Assembly (NCBI GenBank): GCA_024998685.1
Contig: JACOEH010000018.1
Location: forward strand, 1-64,000
DNA from: Nitrospira sp.
GTDB taxonomy: Bacteria > Nitrospirota > Nitrospiria > Nitrospirales > Nitrospiraceae
Reading direction: 5' to 3'
Length of the DNA stretch: 64,000 nt
This document shows positions 56,461 through 64,000 of the stretch, piece after piece. Under the pieces are notes generated by a model. That model did no database searches, had not been told where the DNA came from, and worked only from the letters and a program-made list of their open reading frames with translations. The position numbers and the translations under genes were made by a program. The number at the start of each line of letters is the position of its first letter. Position 1 is the stretch's first letter.

Positions 56461-57615
56461 TTGAAGATTTGTCACGTCTGCAATGGTCATTCGGTCGATG
56501 ATGGGCGGGTGTTTCATCGAGCCTGTTGTACCCTGGCAAAGGCGGGCTATGAGGTGCATCTTTTTGCAGAGGGGAGAGGAGTTACTGCGTATCAAGAACA
56601 AGGGGTGATCATTCACCCATTACCCAAAGCTGAAAGCAGATGGCAACGGTACGCACGCGCGAGTCGTGTCGCACAACTTGCGTCGGACCTGAAGCCGGAT
56701 TTATTTCACGTTCATGAACCGGATCTCCTAGGTCCTGTCATTGCGAGGGCCGGATCTCGGCCGGTCATTTTTGATGTCCATGAGACATATTTAGATCAGC
56801 TACAGGGCTCCCATTGGATTCCGCATTGGATAAAACCTCTTGTATTATTCGCCTGGGATCGATGGGAACGGCGGTGTGTGCGGCGTTGTGCTGCTGTAGT
56901 TGTTACGACAAAGCTGCAAGGCCTTCGATACTCTCTTTTTCAAGACAACGTACGTCTGATTGCGAACTACCCAGACTTGCAATGGAACGATGAGCTGCCT
57001 GCGATTGAACGTGATGGGATTACCTGCGTCTTTGCCGGTGTTCTCAGACCGGACCGTGGAATTTCTCAAATGCTTAAAGCGCTCGCATGTCTGAAGAGTC
57101 GAGGTATCTATGCTCCTTTGGCACTGGCTGGTATCCCGTTATCCGATCGCTACCTTGCAGAATTATGGGATGAGGCTAAGCAGCTTGGTGTCAGAGAACA
57201 AGTAGTGTACCATGGAGTTCTCTCTAAAAAGGAGGCGTTGTTCTTTCAGAACAAAGCGAGTATTGGATTGATCGCCGATCTCCCCGACAGTGTCTTTAGG
57301 ACCATGCTACCAACTAAGTTAGTGGAATGTATGTCACTAGGCCTTCCTGTAGTATGCTCTGATCTACCCGTGAATCGCGAAATTGGCGGGGAGTCAGGAG
57401 CAGCTATTCTAGTCAATCCAACCAAGCCCGAAGAAATAGCCGATGCGATCGAATCGCTCGTTCGAGATCCAGCCAGGGCCCATCGGATGGGGGAAGCAGG
57501 GATGACTGCTGCGCGTGATCGATTTAACTGGCAGGCCGAATCCAAAAAGCTTCTGAACTTATACCATCAGGTGATCGGGGCCCCTCAATTCGTGAGCACC
57601 AGTCACCAGGCTTAG
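56461..57615 (+). CDS. GT4 family glycosyltransferase
   Basis: 384 residues from a TTG at 56461, preceded by GAGGTG; a longer frame from 56365 adds 32 residues without family likeness. CHVCNGHSVDDGRVFHRACC is the start seen in capsule and EPS transferases, and DVHETYLDQL is in the acceptor lobe. TKLVECMSLGLPVVCSDLPV is the donor site with the catalytic-type Glu in LVE. A GNAT gene follows 16 bp later. Confidence 0.9.
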   Translation: MKICHVCNGHSVDDGRVFHRACCTLAKAGYEVHLFAEGRGVTAYQEQGVIIHPLPKAESRWQRYARASRVAQLASDLKPDLFHVHEPDLLGPVIARAGSRPVIFDVHETYLDQLQGSHWIPHWIKPLVLFAWDRWERRCVRRCAAVVVTTKLQGLRYSLFQDNVRLIANYPDLQWNDELPAIERDGITCVFAGVLRPDRGISQMLKALACLKSRGIYAPLALAGIPLSDRYLAELWDEAKQLGVREQVVYHGVLSKKEALFFQNKASIGLIADLPDSVFRTMLPTKLVECMSLGLPVVCSDLPVNREIGGESGAAILVNPTKPEEIADAIESLVRDPARAHRMGEAGMTAARDRFNWQAESKKLLNLYHQVIGAPQFVSTSHQA

Positions 57616-57631
57616 AGGAGGTATATTTTCG

Positions 57632-58312
57632 GTGTTCCCCAACGTAGCGCTAAACAGCCCTGTCTCGCCAGATCCGGGGGCGGACATCATCATCACCGAT
57701 ATTGTCGGTAATGAGATGGTACAGATGGTCTCTGAAGTACACTTAGAGACGTTTCGCGGTTATCTGAACGCTCGTCTCGGTCCCGGGTACGCCTGTGCGC
57801 TCATTCATTGGTTTGCTCAACAGAAAGGTGCAGTTGCTCTTGCAGCCTTCGACCGCAATCGTCAAGCTATTGGCTATGCGATTGGTGCGTCCCCTAGTCT
57901 GGCCAAAAAGTTGCAGCGCGATTTGGCTTGGATCACCGTTCGCAGCATTGTGTTGCGACCATGGTTAATCTTGGACAAGCGTTTATGGAAGGTCGGCTAT
58001 GCCCGCTTGGTGAAAAAGAATGATGCAGACAACATTAGTCATGAGGAGGACTTGCCTCAGCCGACTATGTCATTATTTGGTATCGGTGTGGAATCGCCGC
58101 ATCGACGAAAGGGAGTGGGGCAACGGCTGCTTCTTGCTTTTGAAGAGCGGGCGAAGGCGCTGAAGTATCGATCTCTCCTCTTGTGGGTCTATGCTGATAA
58201 GGCTACGACTCGCCGCCTTTACGAGAAGTGCGGATGGAGCCCATGCCCCGGCAGCATTGAGAGTACGGGTGCCATAAAGTACGTGCGTTTACTCGATACA
58301 CACTCCGTCTGA
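57632..58312 (+). CDS. GNAT family N-acetyltransferase
   Basis: 226 residues. The acetyl-CoA pyrophosphate loop is GIGVESPHRRKGVGQRLL near residue 150, followed by the beta-bulge strand (SLLLWVYADKATTRRLYEK), and the fold ends with YEKCGWSP. It could acetylate an amino sugar or another small amine. The GTG start has AGGAGGT ten bases upstream. It lies between two glycosyltransferase genes, so a sugar substrate is favoured. Confidence 0.85.
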   Translation: MFPNVALNSPVSPDPGADIIITDIVGNEMVQMVSEVHLETFRGYLNARLGPGYACALIHWFAQQKGAVALAAFDRNRQAIGYAIGASPSLAKKLQRDLAWITVRSIVLRPWLILDKRLWKVGYARLVKKNDADNISHEEDLPQPTMSLFGIGVESPHRRKGVGQRLLLAFEERAKALKYRSLLLWVYADKATTRRLYEKCGWSPCPGSIESTGAIKYVRLLDTHSV

Positions 58313-58467
58313 ATGTTCATTCGGCATATGTCTGGAAAGACGACGCGATCTTCAGGCGGTTTCAATCCGGACTATCTTGTACAAACATTGGTGGCTTCTT
58401 CAAGATCAGGTATCACCTATACGGGGGGTTGATTCAAAACTACGAGAGCTGTATTGAGTTATTACCT

Positions 58468-59526
58468 ATGTGGAGATCGTCTGTGGTAGCTCATATTCCA
58501 TTGATTTCTGGAATCGTACCTTGCCGTAACGAGAAGGCCCATATTGAGTCCTGTGTCCGTTCCCTCTTGGCCCAAAAAACATCTCTATTCGAATTGGAGC
58601 TCCTTGTTGTCGATGGGATGTCCGATGATGGGACACGTGACATTCTCGAAAGGCTTATACAATCAAACCCGAATCTACGGATGCTCGACAATCCGCGAAG
58701 ATCTACCCCCTCAGCGCTTAACATCGGCATTCAAGCCGGCCGAGGGGAATACATAGCTATTCTTGGTGCGCATGCGGAGTATGGACCAAACTACCTGGAG
58801 ACATGCTTGAAGCTCCTAAACGAACATCCCGAGGTGTGCTGTGCCGGGGGACCGATCACCAGCCGCGGCAAGGGACTCTTTGGGCAGGCTGTTGCGTTGG
58901 CCATGTCCCATCCACTTGGTATCGGCAATGCCAAGCACCGTCTACCGGAGTATGAAGGTTATGCCGAAGGTGCCTGTTTTCCCATGTTCCGCAGACGCGT
59001 TTTTGCCGATGTAGGACTTTTTGATGAACGGATGGTCTATGTTGAGGACGATGAGCTCAACTACCGATTGGCGCAGAGACATGAAAAGGTGTTTATTTCA
59101 CCGCGTGCGAAATGCGCTTATTTTGTGCGTGAGACGCCATCTCGGCTTGCGCAACAGTATTTCAGGTATGGAGCAGCTCGTGTGAGAGTACTTCGAAAGT
59201 ATCGACTTCCGGCGTCCATTCGTCAGCTCGTTCCTCCAGTGTTTATCGGTTTGTTGCTGATCGGTCTGACTGTTGGTCCATGGCTTCCCGGCTGGTGGTG
59301 TTCCCTGACAGTGGCTCTTCCCGGGCTTTACATGATTACCCTTCTATTAGCGGCGATTGGACGGGTACAAGCGTCCGGGGTTCAGATTGCCGCTCGTTTT
59401 CCATTTGCAGTGGCCATCATGCATAGTTCCTATGCATTAGGTTTTTTTTCAGGTACTTTCAAAGGAAGTCCCTCTCTCGCTCCTGCTACGGATGGTCAAC
59501 GGCTTCCCACGGCTGGTTCAGGTTAA
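58468..59526 (+). CDS. GT2 family glycosyltransferase, ExoA-like, with C-terminal membrane helices
   Basis: 352 residues from the ATG at 58468 (TTG 58429 would add 13). GIVPCRNEKAHIESCVRSLL starts the GT-A domain, VVDGMSDDGT is the metal-binding region, and VEDDELNYRLAQR is the ED acceptor motif. Two or three membrane helices follow (PPVFIGLLLIGLTVGPWLPG). It resembles succinoglycan transferase ExoA. It adds an early sugar at the inner membrane. Confidence 0.9.
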   Translation: MWRSSVVAHIPLISGIVPCRNEKAHIESCVRSLLAQKTSLFELELLVVDGMSDDGTRDILERLIQSNPNLRMLDNPRRSTPSALNIGIQAGRGEYIAILGAHAEYGPNYLETCLKLLNEHPEVCCAGGPITSRGKGLFGQAVALAMSHPLGIGNAKHRLPEYEGYAEGACFPMFRRRVFADVGLFDERMVYVEDDELNYRLAQRHEKVFISPRAKCAYFVRETPSRLAQQYFRYGAARVRVLRKYRLPASIRQLVPPVFIGLLLIGLTVGPWLPGWWCSLTVALPGLYMITLLLAAIGRVQASGVQIAARFPFAVAIMHSSYALGFFSGTFKGSPSLAPATDGQRLPTAGSG

Positions 59527-59590
59527 CCGTTGCCACTTGATACGTTGCCAATATTCAAATGCATCAAGCCACAGTGACTTTGGGGGAAAT

Positions 59591-59798
59591 ATAAAGAAGT
59601 TACGTGTTGGGGTAGTCGGAGTCGGCTACCTTGGACGGCCCATGTCAGGCTGTACAGTACGCTACAGGATGCGACTCTGGTAGGCGTGGATGATGCCGAT
59701 CGTACTCGGACCCAAGCAATTCCGTTTGGGACTCGCGCGTTGACATAGACTTCGTGTGCGATCTGATGATTCATGATCCGGAATCATCCTGTCGATGA
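59591..59798 (+). pseudogene. relic of a Gfo/Idh/MocA sugar oxidoreductase
   Basis: The first frame reads KKLRVGVVGVGYLGR, the NAD-binding start of this family, with ATA where ATG is expected. After a frameshift near 59640 the next frame continues HVRLYSTLQDATLVGVDDAD. A large internal deletion then joins DIDFVCDLMIHDPESS (59742-59795), which matches the family's D(V/I)xxDLMIHD segment some 100 residues further on. Stops follow. The gene is dead. Relatives make UDP-2,3-diamino or keto sugars, so the locus once had that step. Confidence 0.75.
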
Positions 59799-59882
59799 AT
59801 CTCGGCAGGATTGTACAAGTACAGGCCGCAGGTGTTTGCCGATGAAGCAGTCGAAGTGGACCGATATTCTCAGGATTCGGTG

Positions 59883-61079
59883 ATGGAAGTACAGTTGAGA
59901 AAACTGAAAATGAGCATTGCCCTCGCAGCCTGGAGCATCGTTTTTCTTGCGGCCACCTATCGATCTCATACCGCGACGGTGTTCGGTCGGTATAGCTGGG
60001 GATATGCCGGTCTACTTGGCTTTTTGATGGGTGTGGCCATGATGCTCTCGCTGGCCAAGCCGGTATGGTATCGACATATCTACCAGGCAAGAGCAGGAAT
60101 TATCATAAGCATCGCATCATTACTTTTGTCGATAGGTGCGGTAGAACTGATCATTCGTGCGGTGGATCCCCTCGGCATTTCCTACTATGAGTTGGCAGGG
60201 GATTATGCGCGCGACAAGCTAGCCGATGACCAGCTTATTTTCAAGCACAAGCCGTCATGGGAGACCCGTTACGGCGATGTGCTCGTGACCTATAACGAGC
60301 GGGGGTTACGCGATCGGCCTATCTTACCCAAAGCTGCTGGGGAATATCGGATTCTTGCCTTGGGGGACTCGGTGACCTTTGGATCGGGGGTGGATCAGGA
60401 CAAGACGTTCGCCGCCCGGCTCGAGCCGTTACTGCAGGGGCGTCTGCACCGGCCGGTGCGGGTGATCAACAGCGGGGTTGGAGGCTATAATACGGTGCAG
60501 GAAGTGACGTATTTCAAGCAGGAAGGAATCACTCTGCAACCTGATCTCGTGATGTTGACCTACGTTCAGAACGATATCGAAGTGAACAAAGGGCCTTTTG
60601 ATCCTTGGGCTCAAAGTTCTCTGTGGGGAAAGTCTTTGCCGGGCATGGTTATAACAATGGTGGGAAAGCTCTGGTTTTATCGGCTCATGCATCATACCTA
60701 TAATTATGCTATGCCTAAGCTTCAACCGACCCCAGCAGCGACTTCTCCACAGAAAGGAATGGGCTGGCACCAGTCGATGGCGGCGTTACACGAGTTGGTG
60801 GCGATGTGTGAAGAACGAAAGATTCCGCTCATCCTGTTCTTTAGGCGATCGCACCCCGACGAGAACAAGCTGCTCTTTGAAGATGTGGTTCGTCATGCTC
60901 ATGGCGCCCAAGTCAAGGACATGGCACCATGGTACAACGGGCTTGACGAATTTACGCTCGTCAACTCCAAAATAGACGGCCATCCCAATGCGGAGGGCCA
61001 TCGAGTGATGGCGGAACATATGGCCAAGGATATTATCAGCTTCGTTATGCCAAATGGCCGGGCGGAGGTCGCGTTGTAG
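59883..61079 (+). CDS. membrane-anchored SGNH/GDSL hydrolase-like protein
   Basis: 398 residues from the ATG at 59883 (AGGA seven bases upstream); a TTG at 59811 is possible. Three N-terminal hydrophobic helices (to about residue 100) are followed by an SGNH domain with GDSVTFGSGV (Ser), NSGVGGYNT (Gly), YVQNDIEVN (Asn) and DGHPNAEGHRV (Asp/His). It may deacylate or transfer acyl groups to the glycan outside the cytoplasm. It stands next to a DUF5989 gene, with which such proteins are often found. Confidence 0.87.
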   Translation: MEVQLRKLKMSIALAAWSIVFLAATYRSHTATVFGRYSWGYAGLLGFLMGVAMMLSLAKPVWYRHIYQARAGIIISIASLLLSIGAVELIIRAVDPLGISYYELAGDYARDKLADDQLIFKHKPSWETRYGDVLVTYNERGLRDRPILPKAAGEYRILALGDSVTFGSGVDQDKTFAARLEPLLQGRLHRPVRVINSGVGGYNTVQEVTYFKQEGITLQPDLVMLTYVQNDIEVNKGPFDPWAQSSLWGKSLPGMVITMVGKLWFYRLMHHTYNYAMPKLQPTPAATSPQKGMGWHQSMAALHELVAMCEERKIPLILFFRRSHPDENKLLFEDVVRHAHGAQVKDMAPWYNGLDEFTLVNSKIDGHPNAEGHRVMAEHMAKDIISFVMPNGRAEVAL

Positions 61080-61293
61080 AGCATTCCGATTGTCGGGATT
61101 GACCCGCGTGCTCAGCGGACCGCAAGCGCCATAGGGCGGGTAAATTTACCGTCATCAGGAAATTGAGCAGTGGAAAGTTTTGACGATTTATCCTGAGCAC
61201 ATTTGAATCACTTTTGGGCCAAATGATAAAAATAACTTTTGTGCTGTTCTGAGGATAGAACCAACATCCGGTACAAGTCCAAGGAGGTGCACT

Positions 61294-61446
61294 ATGACTG
61301 AGTTTGTCCTGGAACTGTGGGACTTTATGAAGGAACGCAAAAAATTCTGGCTATTGCCGATTCTTATAGTTTTGCTCTTGTTCGGCACCTTGATTGTGCT
61401 GACCCAAGGTTCAGCGGTTGCGCCTTTTATCTATACCTTGTTCTAG
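61294..61446 (+). CDS. DUF5989-type membrane microprotein
   Basis: 50 residues. A short amphipathic start (FVLELWDFMKERKKFWLLP) leads into one membrane helix (LIVLLLFGTLIVLTQGSAVA) and ends in PFIYTLF, the layout and wording of DUF5989 proteins. A perfect AAGGAGGTG lies at 61281-61289. These tiny proteins accompany carbamoyltransferases and SGNH hydrolases in surface glycan loci; both are here on either side. The gene is short and easily missed. The 214 bp before it and the 255 bp after it hold no further gene. Confidence 0.82.
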   Translation: MTEFVLELWDFMKERKKFWLLPILIVLLLFGTLIVLTQGSAVAPFIYTLF

Positions 61447-61701
61447 ACACAGGAGTTCTCTTGTCAAGATCAAGATGATGACGGACTCAATTACTGCCGT
61501 CCGGCCAAATTGGTCTTTATTTCCCTCATGCGCGGTATAGACATATCGGTAGTTTCAGTCTTAGGATTGAGGGGATCTTAGCAGTGTCCTGCCCTTGTCC
61601 CAGCGAAGGATCAGGCATGAGAGCTACCGTAGAGTGACTCATCCATGGGATTATCAAGGTGCTGATTCGACCGTGTTGGGCATAGTGAAAAGGAGCCTAT
61701 A

Positions 61702-62358
61702 ATGAATCAGGAGCATAATGCGGCCACATTTTTTAATAGCTTTGCCGAGACCTTCGACACCATTTACGATCAAAAGCGGAATCCTTTCATGCGTTGGGTG
61801 GACGGTAAGTTTCGGAGTGACATGTTCATTCGATACGCCCTCACATTCGAAGCCCTTGATCACCTGAGAGGCGGTACAGTGCTTGATGTGGGATGCGGCT
61901 CAGGCCCATACATCGCAGAAGCGTTCAAGCGGGGAGCTGATCGGATTACAGGAATTGATCCCGCTCCCAATATGTTGACCCTTGTGCGTCATCGTCTGGC
62001 TCAGGCGGGTCTGGCGGAGGACCGGTGTAGGTTGATCGAAGGGTTGTTTCCGGGTGTACCAGTTGAGCCGCATGACTTCGCAATTGTGATGGGGGTCATG
62101 GATTATGTCGAAGACGCTCAAGTATTTTTAAAAGCTCTGCGGCCGGTAGTCAAGCAAGTGGCTGTTATATCTTTTCCTAGTGAGCATTGGTTCCGAACCC
62201 CCTTCAGAAAATTTCGTTATCAACTGCGACAATGTCCCGTCTACTTCTATAATGACGCCGGCATTCGCAAGCTCTGTGAAACGGCAGGTTTTGCGGATGT
62301 TCGAATCCAGAAAATCCCGGGGGCGGGTATGGACTTTCATGTAAGTTTACGGCCATGA
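61702..62358 (+). CDS. class I SAM-dependent methyltransferase
   Basis: 218 residues. Motif I is VLDVGCGSGPYIAEAF, the acidic loop is ITGIDPAPNML, and FAIVMGVMDYVEDAQVF is motif II/post-I. It may methylate a sugar or a lipid carrier. AAAGGAG precedes the ATG. It overlaps the deacetylase gene by four bases (ATGA), suggesting coupled translation. Confidence 0.88.
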   Translation: MNQEHNAATFFNSFAETFDTIYDQKRNPFMRWVDGKFRSDMFIRYALTFEALDHLRGGTVLDVGCGSGPYIAEAFKRGADRITGIDPAPNMLTLVRHRLAQAGLAEDRCRLIEGLFPGVPVEPHDFAIVMGVMDYVEDAQVFLKALRPVVKQVAVISFPSEHWFRTPFRKFRYQLRQCPVYFYNDAGIRKLCETAGFADVRIQKIPGAGMDFHVSLRP

Positions 62359-63266
62359 GCTACGGTCCCCCCGTCATCACCATTGATGTTGAAGATTGGC
62401 CGCAATCCACATGGGACCGGAGTCTTCCCATCACGGAGCGGGCTGTTAAAAATACGCGTCGCGTCTTGCAGCTTCTCCGCGAAATCGATGCGCGGGCGAC
62501 CATGTTCGTGCTCGGCAAGCTCGCCGAACGTTTTCCTCAAGTCATCAAGGAGATCCAGGCTGATGGGCATGAAGTGGCGTGCCACGGACACGGGCATTTG
62601 GAAATTGGACGACAGTCACCAAAAGAATTTCTCGCCGATGTCCGTCGATCTAAGGATCTTCTCGAACAGATCATCGGAATGCAGGTAAGGGGATATCGTG
62701 CGCCTGATTTCTCGATTGTCCACGATACGCTTTGGGCTCTCGATGTGCTTGCAGAAGCTGGTTTTGAGTACGACTCCAGCATCGTACCGGCCCGTCTTCC
62801 ACGGTATGGAATCGCGGGTTGGCCCGTCCTACCGACTCGGGTTCGTCTGAACCAGGGGGGCAGCATTTTAGAAGCTCCGTTGGCCACCTTTCAGGCACTC
62901 GGTAGAAATCTGCCTGTAGGAGGAGGTGGATATCATCGGTTGTTGCCGGGATTTGCGAGTCGATACTTTGCTCGGAGGATTATGATCGATGCCCCGTTCG
63001 TGTTTTACTGCCATCCTTATGAATTTGATGTCTACGAATTAAGAGAGATTCCGGTCCGCGTCCCGCTCGCGGTTCGATTTTACCAAGGTGCAGGGCGAAG
63101 ATGGTTTGAACAGCGTTTCCGATCTTTTGTGGGGTGTTTGGGGTGGCAAACGATGCGTGACATGCTGTTGTCTCATTCATGGCCGGAATTCGATCCACGC
63201 AGTTTGACTCCCGACTCTCTGGGCTTGGGGAAACTGTCCACACCCCAGTCGACCACAGTTTCTTAA
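62355..63266 (+). CDS. polysaccharide deacetylase (NodB family) of the EPS/PEP-CTERM type
   Basis: 303 residues. TIDVEDW holds the metal-binding Asp pair, CHGHGHLE the two His ligands, and RGYRAPDFSI the following motif; FYCHPYEFD closes the barrel. The C-terminal DUF3473-like tail (FYQGAGRRWFEQRFRSF) is typical of deacetylases from exosortase-linked EPS loci. It should remove N-acetyl groups from the glycan. The next gene starts 42 bp later. Confidence 0.92.
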   Translation: MSYGPPVITIDVEDWPQSTWDRSLPITERAVKNTRRVLQLLREIDARATMFVLGKLAERFPQVIKEIQADGHEVACHGHGHLEIGRQSPKEFLADVRRSKDLLEQIIGMQVRGYRAPDFSIVHDTLWALDVLAEAGFEYDSSIVPARLPRYGIAGWPVLPTRVRLNQGGSILEAPLATFQALGRNLPVGGGGYHRLLPGFASRYFARRIMIDAPFVFYCHPYEFDVYELREIPVRVPLAVRFYQGAGRRWFEQRFRSFVGCLGWQTMRDMLLSHSWPEFDPRSLTPDSLGLGKLSTPQSTTVS

Positions 63267-63308
63267 TTTGTGTCATCTAGGAACGACTCCCAACCTTGAC
63301 GGAGGAGT

Positions 63309-64000
63309 ATGGGTAACATATTGGGAATCTCAGCTTTCTACCACGACAGTGCGGCGTGCCTCATCCGTGAAGGAGACATCATAGCGGCTGCTCAGGAGGA
63401 ACGGTTTACCCGAAAGAAGCATGACCCAGGTTTCCCTTCTCATGCGGTGGCCTACTGCTTGAAAGAGGGAGGAATTACTCTCGGTGATCTTCGCTATATC
63501 GTCTTCTATGATAAACCACTCGTGAAATTTGAGCGGTTAATTGAGACGTACTTGGCATTCGCTCCGAAGGGACTCCAATCGTTCGTGGCGGCTATGCCGG
63601 TATGGCTCAAGGAAAAACTCTTACTCCGTAATTTGCTTGCGAAAGAGTTCCTCGCGTTGTCTCCGGGGATGGACCAGTCGATGCTTCCCCCGCTGTTGTT
63701 CGGTGAGCACCATGAATCTCATGCCGCCTCCGCATTTTACCCGTCGCCCTATGACAAGGCTGTGGTTCTCTGCATGGATGGCGTTGGCGAATGGGCTACG
63801 ACGTCTGCCTGGCTGGGCGATGGGAATGCGTTGACGCCGCTCTGGGAAATTCCGTTTCCTCATTCTCTCGGGCTTCTCTATTCCGCCTTTACGTACTACA
63901 CCGGCTTCAAGGTCAATTCCGGCGAATACAAAGTGATGGGGTTGGCTCCCTATGGGGAACCGAAATACGTCAAGGCCATCTATGATCATCTCCTTGATCT
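63309..64000 (+). CDS. carbamoyltransferase, NodU/CmcH/TobZ family (cut by the window edge)
   Basis: The first 230 residues or so of a protein normally near 600. NILGISAFYHDSAACLI, AAAQEERFTRKKHDPGFPS and FGEHHESHAASAFYPSPY are the N-terminal Kae1-like domain of carbamoyltransferases, whose His pair binds iron and carbamoyl-adenylate. LYSAFTYYTGFKVNSGEYKV follows. It would carbamoylate a hydroxyl of the glycan. GGAGGAG sits before the ATG at 63309. The frame stays open at base 64000. Confidence 0.92.
   Translation, partial: MGNILGISAFYHDSAACLIREGDIIAAAQEERFTRKKHDPGFPSHAVAYCLKEGGITLGDLRYIVFYDKPLVKFERLIETYLAFAPKGLQSFVAAMPVWLKEKLLLRNLLAKEFLALSPGMDQSMLPPLLFGEHHESHAASAFYPSPYDKAVVLCMDGVGEWATTSAWLGDGNALTPLWEIPFPHSLGLLYSAFTYYTGFKVNSGEYKVMGLAPYGEPKYVKAIYDHLLD

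Overview
The window comes from a Gram-negative bacterium of moderate GC content. It has outer-membrane export proteins, lipoproteins, and a GatCAB tRNA amidotransferase set mixed with panD, DUF948 and YtxH genes. My best guess is a Nitrospira-like member of the Nitrospirota. That rests on the style of the proteins and the gene company, not on any search, so treat it as an inference. I see no rRNA gene, no intact tRNA gene, no CRISPR array and no intact insertion sequence.

Bases 1-5232 are mixed. They hold the tail of an unknown ORF, a VapBC-type toxin-antitoxin pair with a palindromic promoter/operator, a surface acyltransferase with a fused SGNH domain, a cation diffusion facilitator and an exported unknown protein. 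A decayed copy of the 3' end of the cation transporter gene lies on the far side of the acyltransferase.

Bases 5229-25820 are core genes. metG, holB and tmk lie on the minus strand. DUF502, glmU, glmS, gatC, panD, gatA, DUF948, YtxH, gatB, eno, an ftsB-like gene, era, mgtE, recO, DUF971, a lipoprotein and glgA lie on the plus strand. A convergent lipoprotein gene closes the block. Several genes overlap by four bases in the ATGA manner.

Bases 26004-27750 look like a control region: a LuxR-type regulator, a PilZ protein, and a long leader with a perfect inverted repeat, a C9 tract, candidate promoters and a sequence matching the ops element of RfaH-type antiterminators. An RfaH/LoaP-like NusG paralogue follows at once and opens a large polysaccharide locus.

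Bases 28353-64000 are that locus, all on the plus strand and still running at the window edge. First come nucleotide-sugar genes: a cytidylyltransferase, two SDR enzymes, a C-methyltransferase, a broken rmlC, a DUF4910 protein, a PhyH-like oxygenase and a nucleotidyltransferase. Export genes follow: two OPX proteins, an outer-membrane barrel and a Wzm/Wzt ABC transporter. The rest are glycosyltransferases, one of them fused to a PIG-L deacetylase, plus acyl- and acetyltransferases, methyltransferases, a beta-helix protein, an O-antigen-ligase-like protein, and a final module of SGNH hydrolase, DUF5989 microprotein, methyltransferase, polysaccharide deacetylase and carbamoyltransferase. Together they would make, decorate and export a complex surface glycan. 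Gene relics at several joints (rmlC, a Gfo/Idh/MocA gene, two non-coding relics) show that the locus has been reshuffled.
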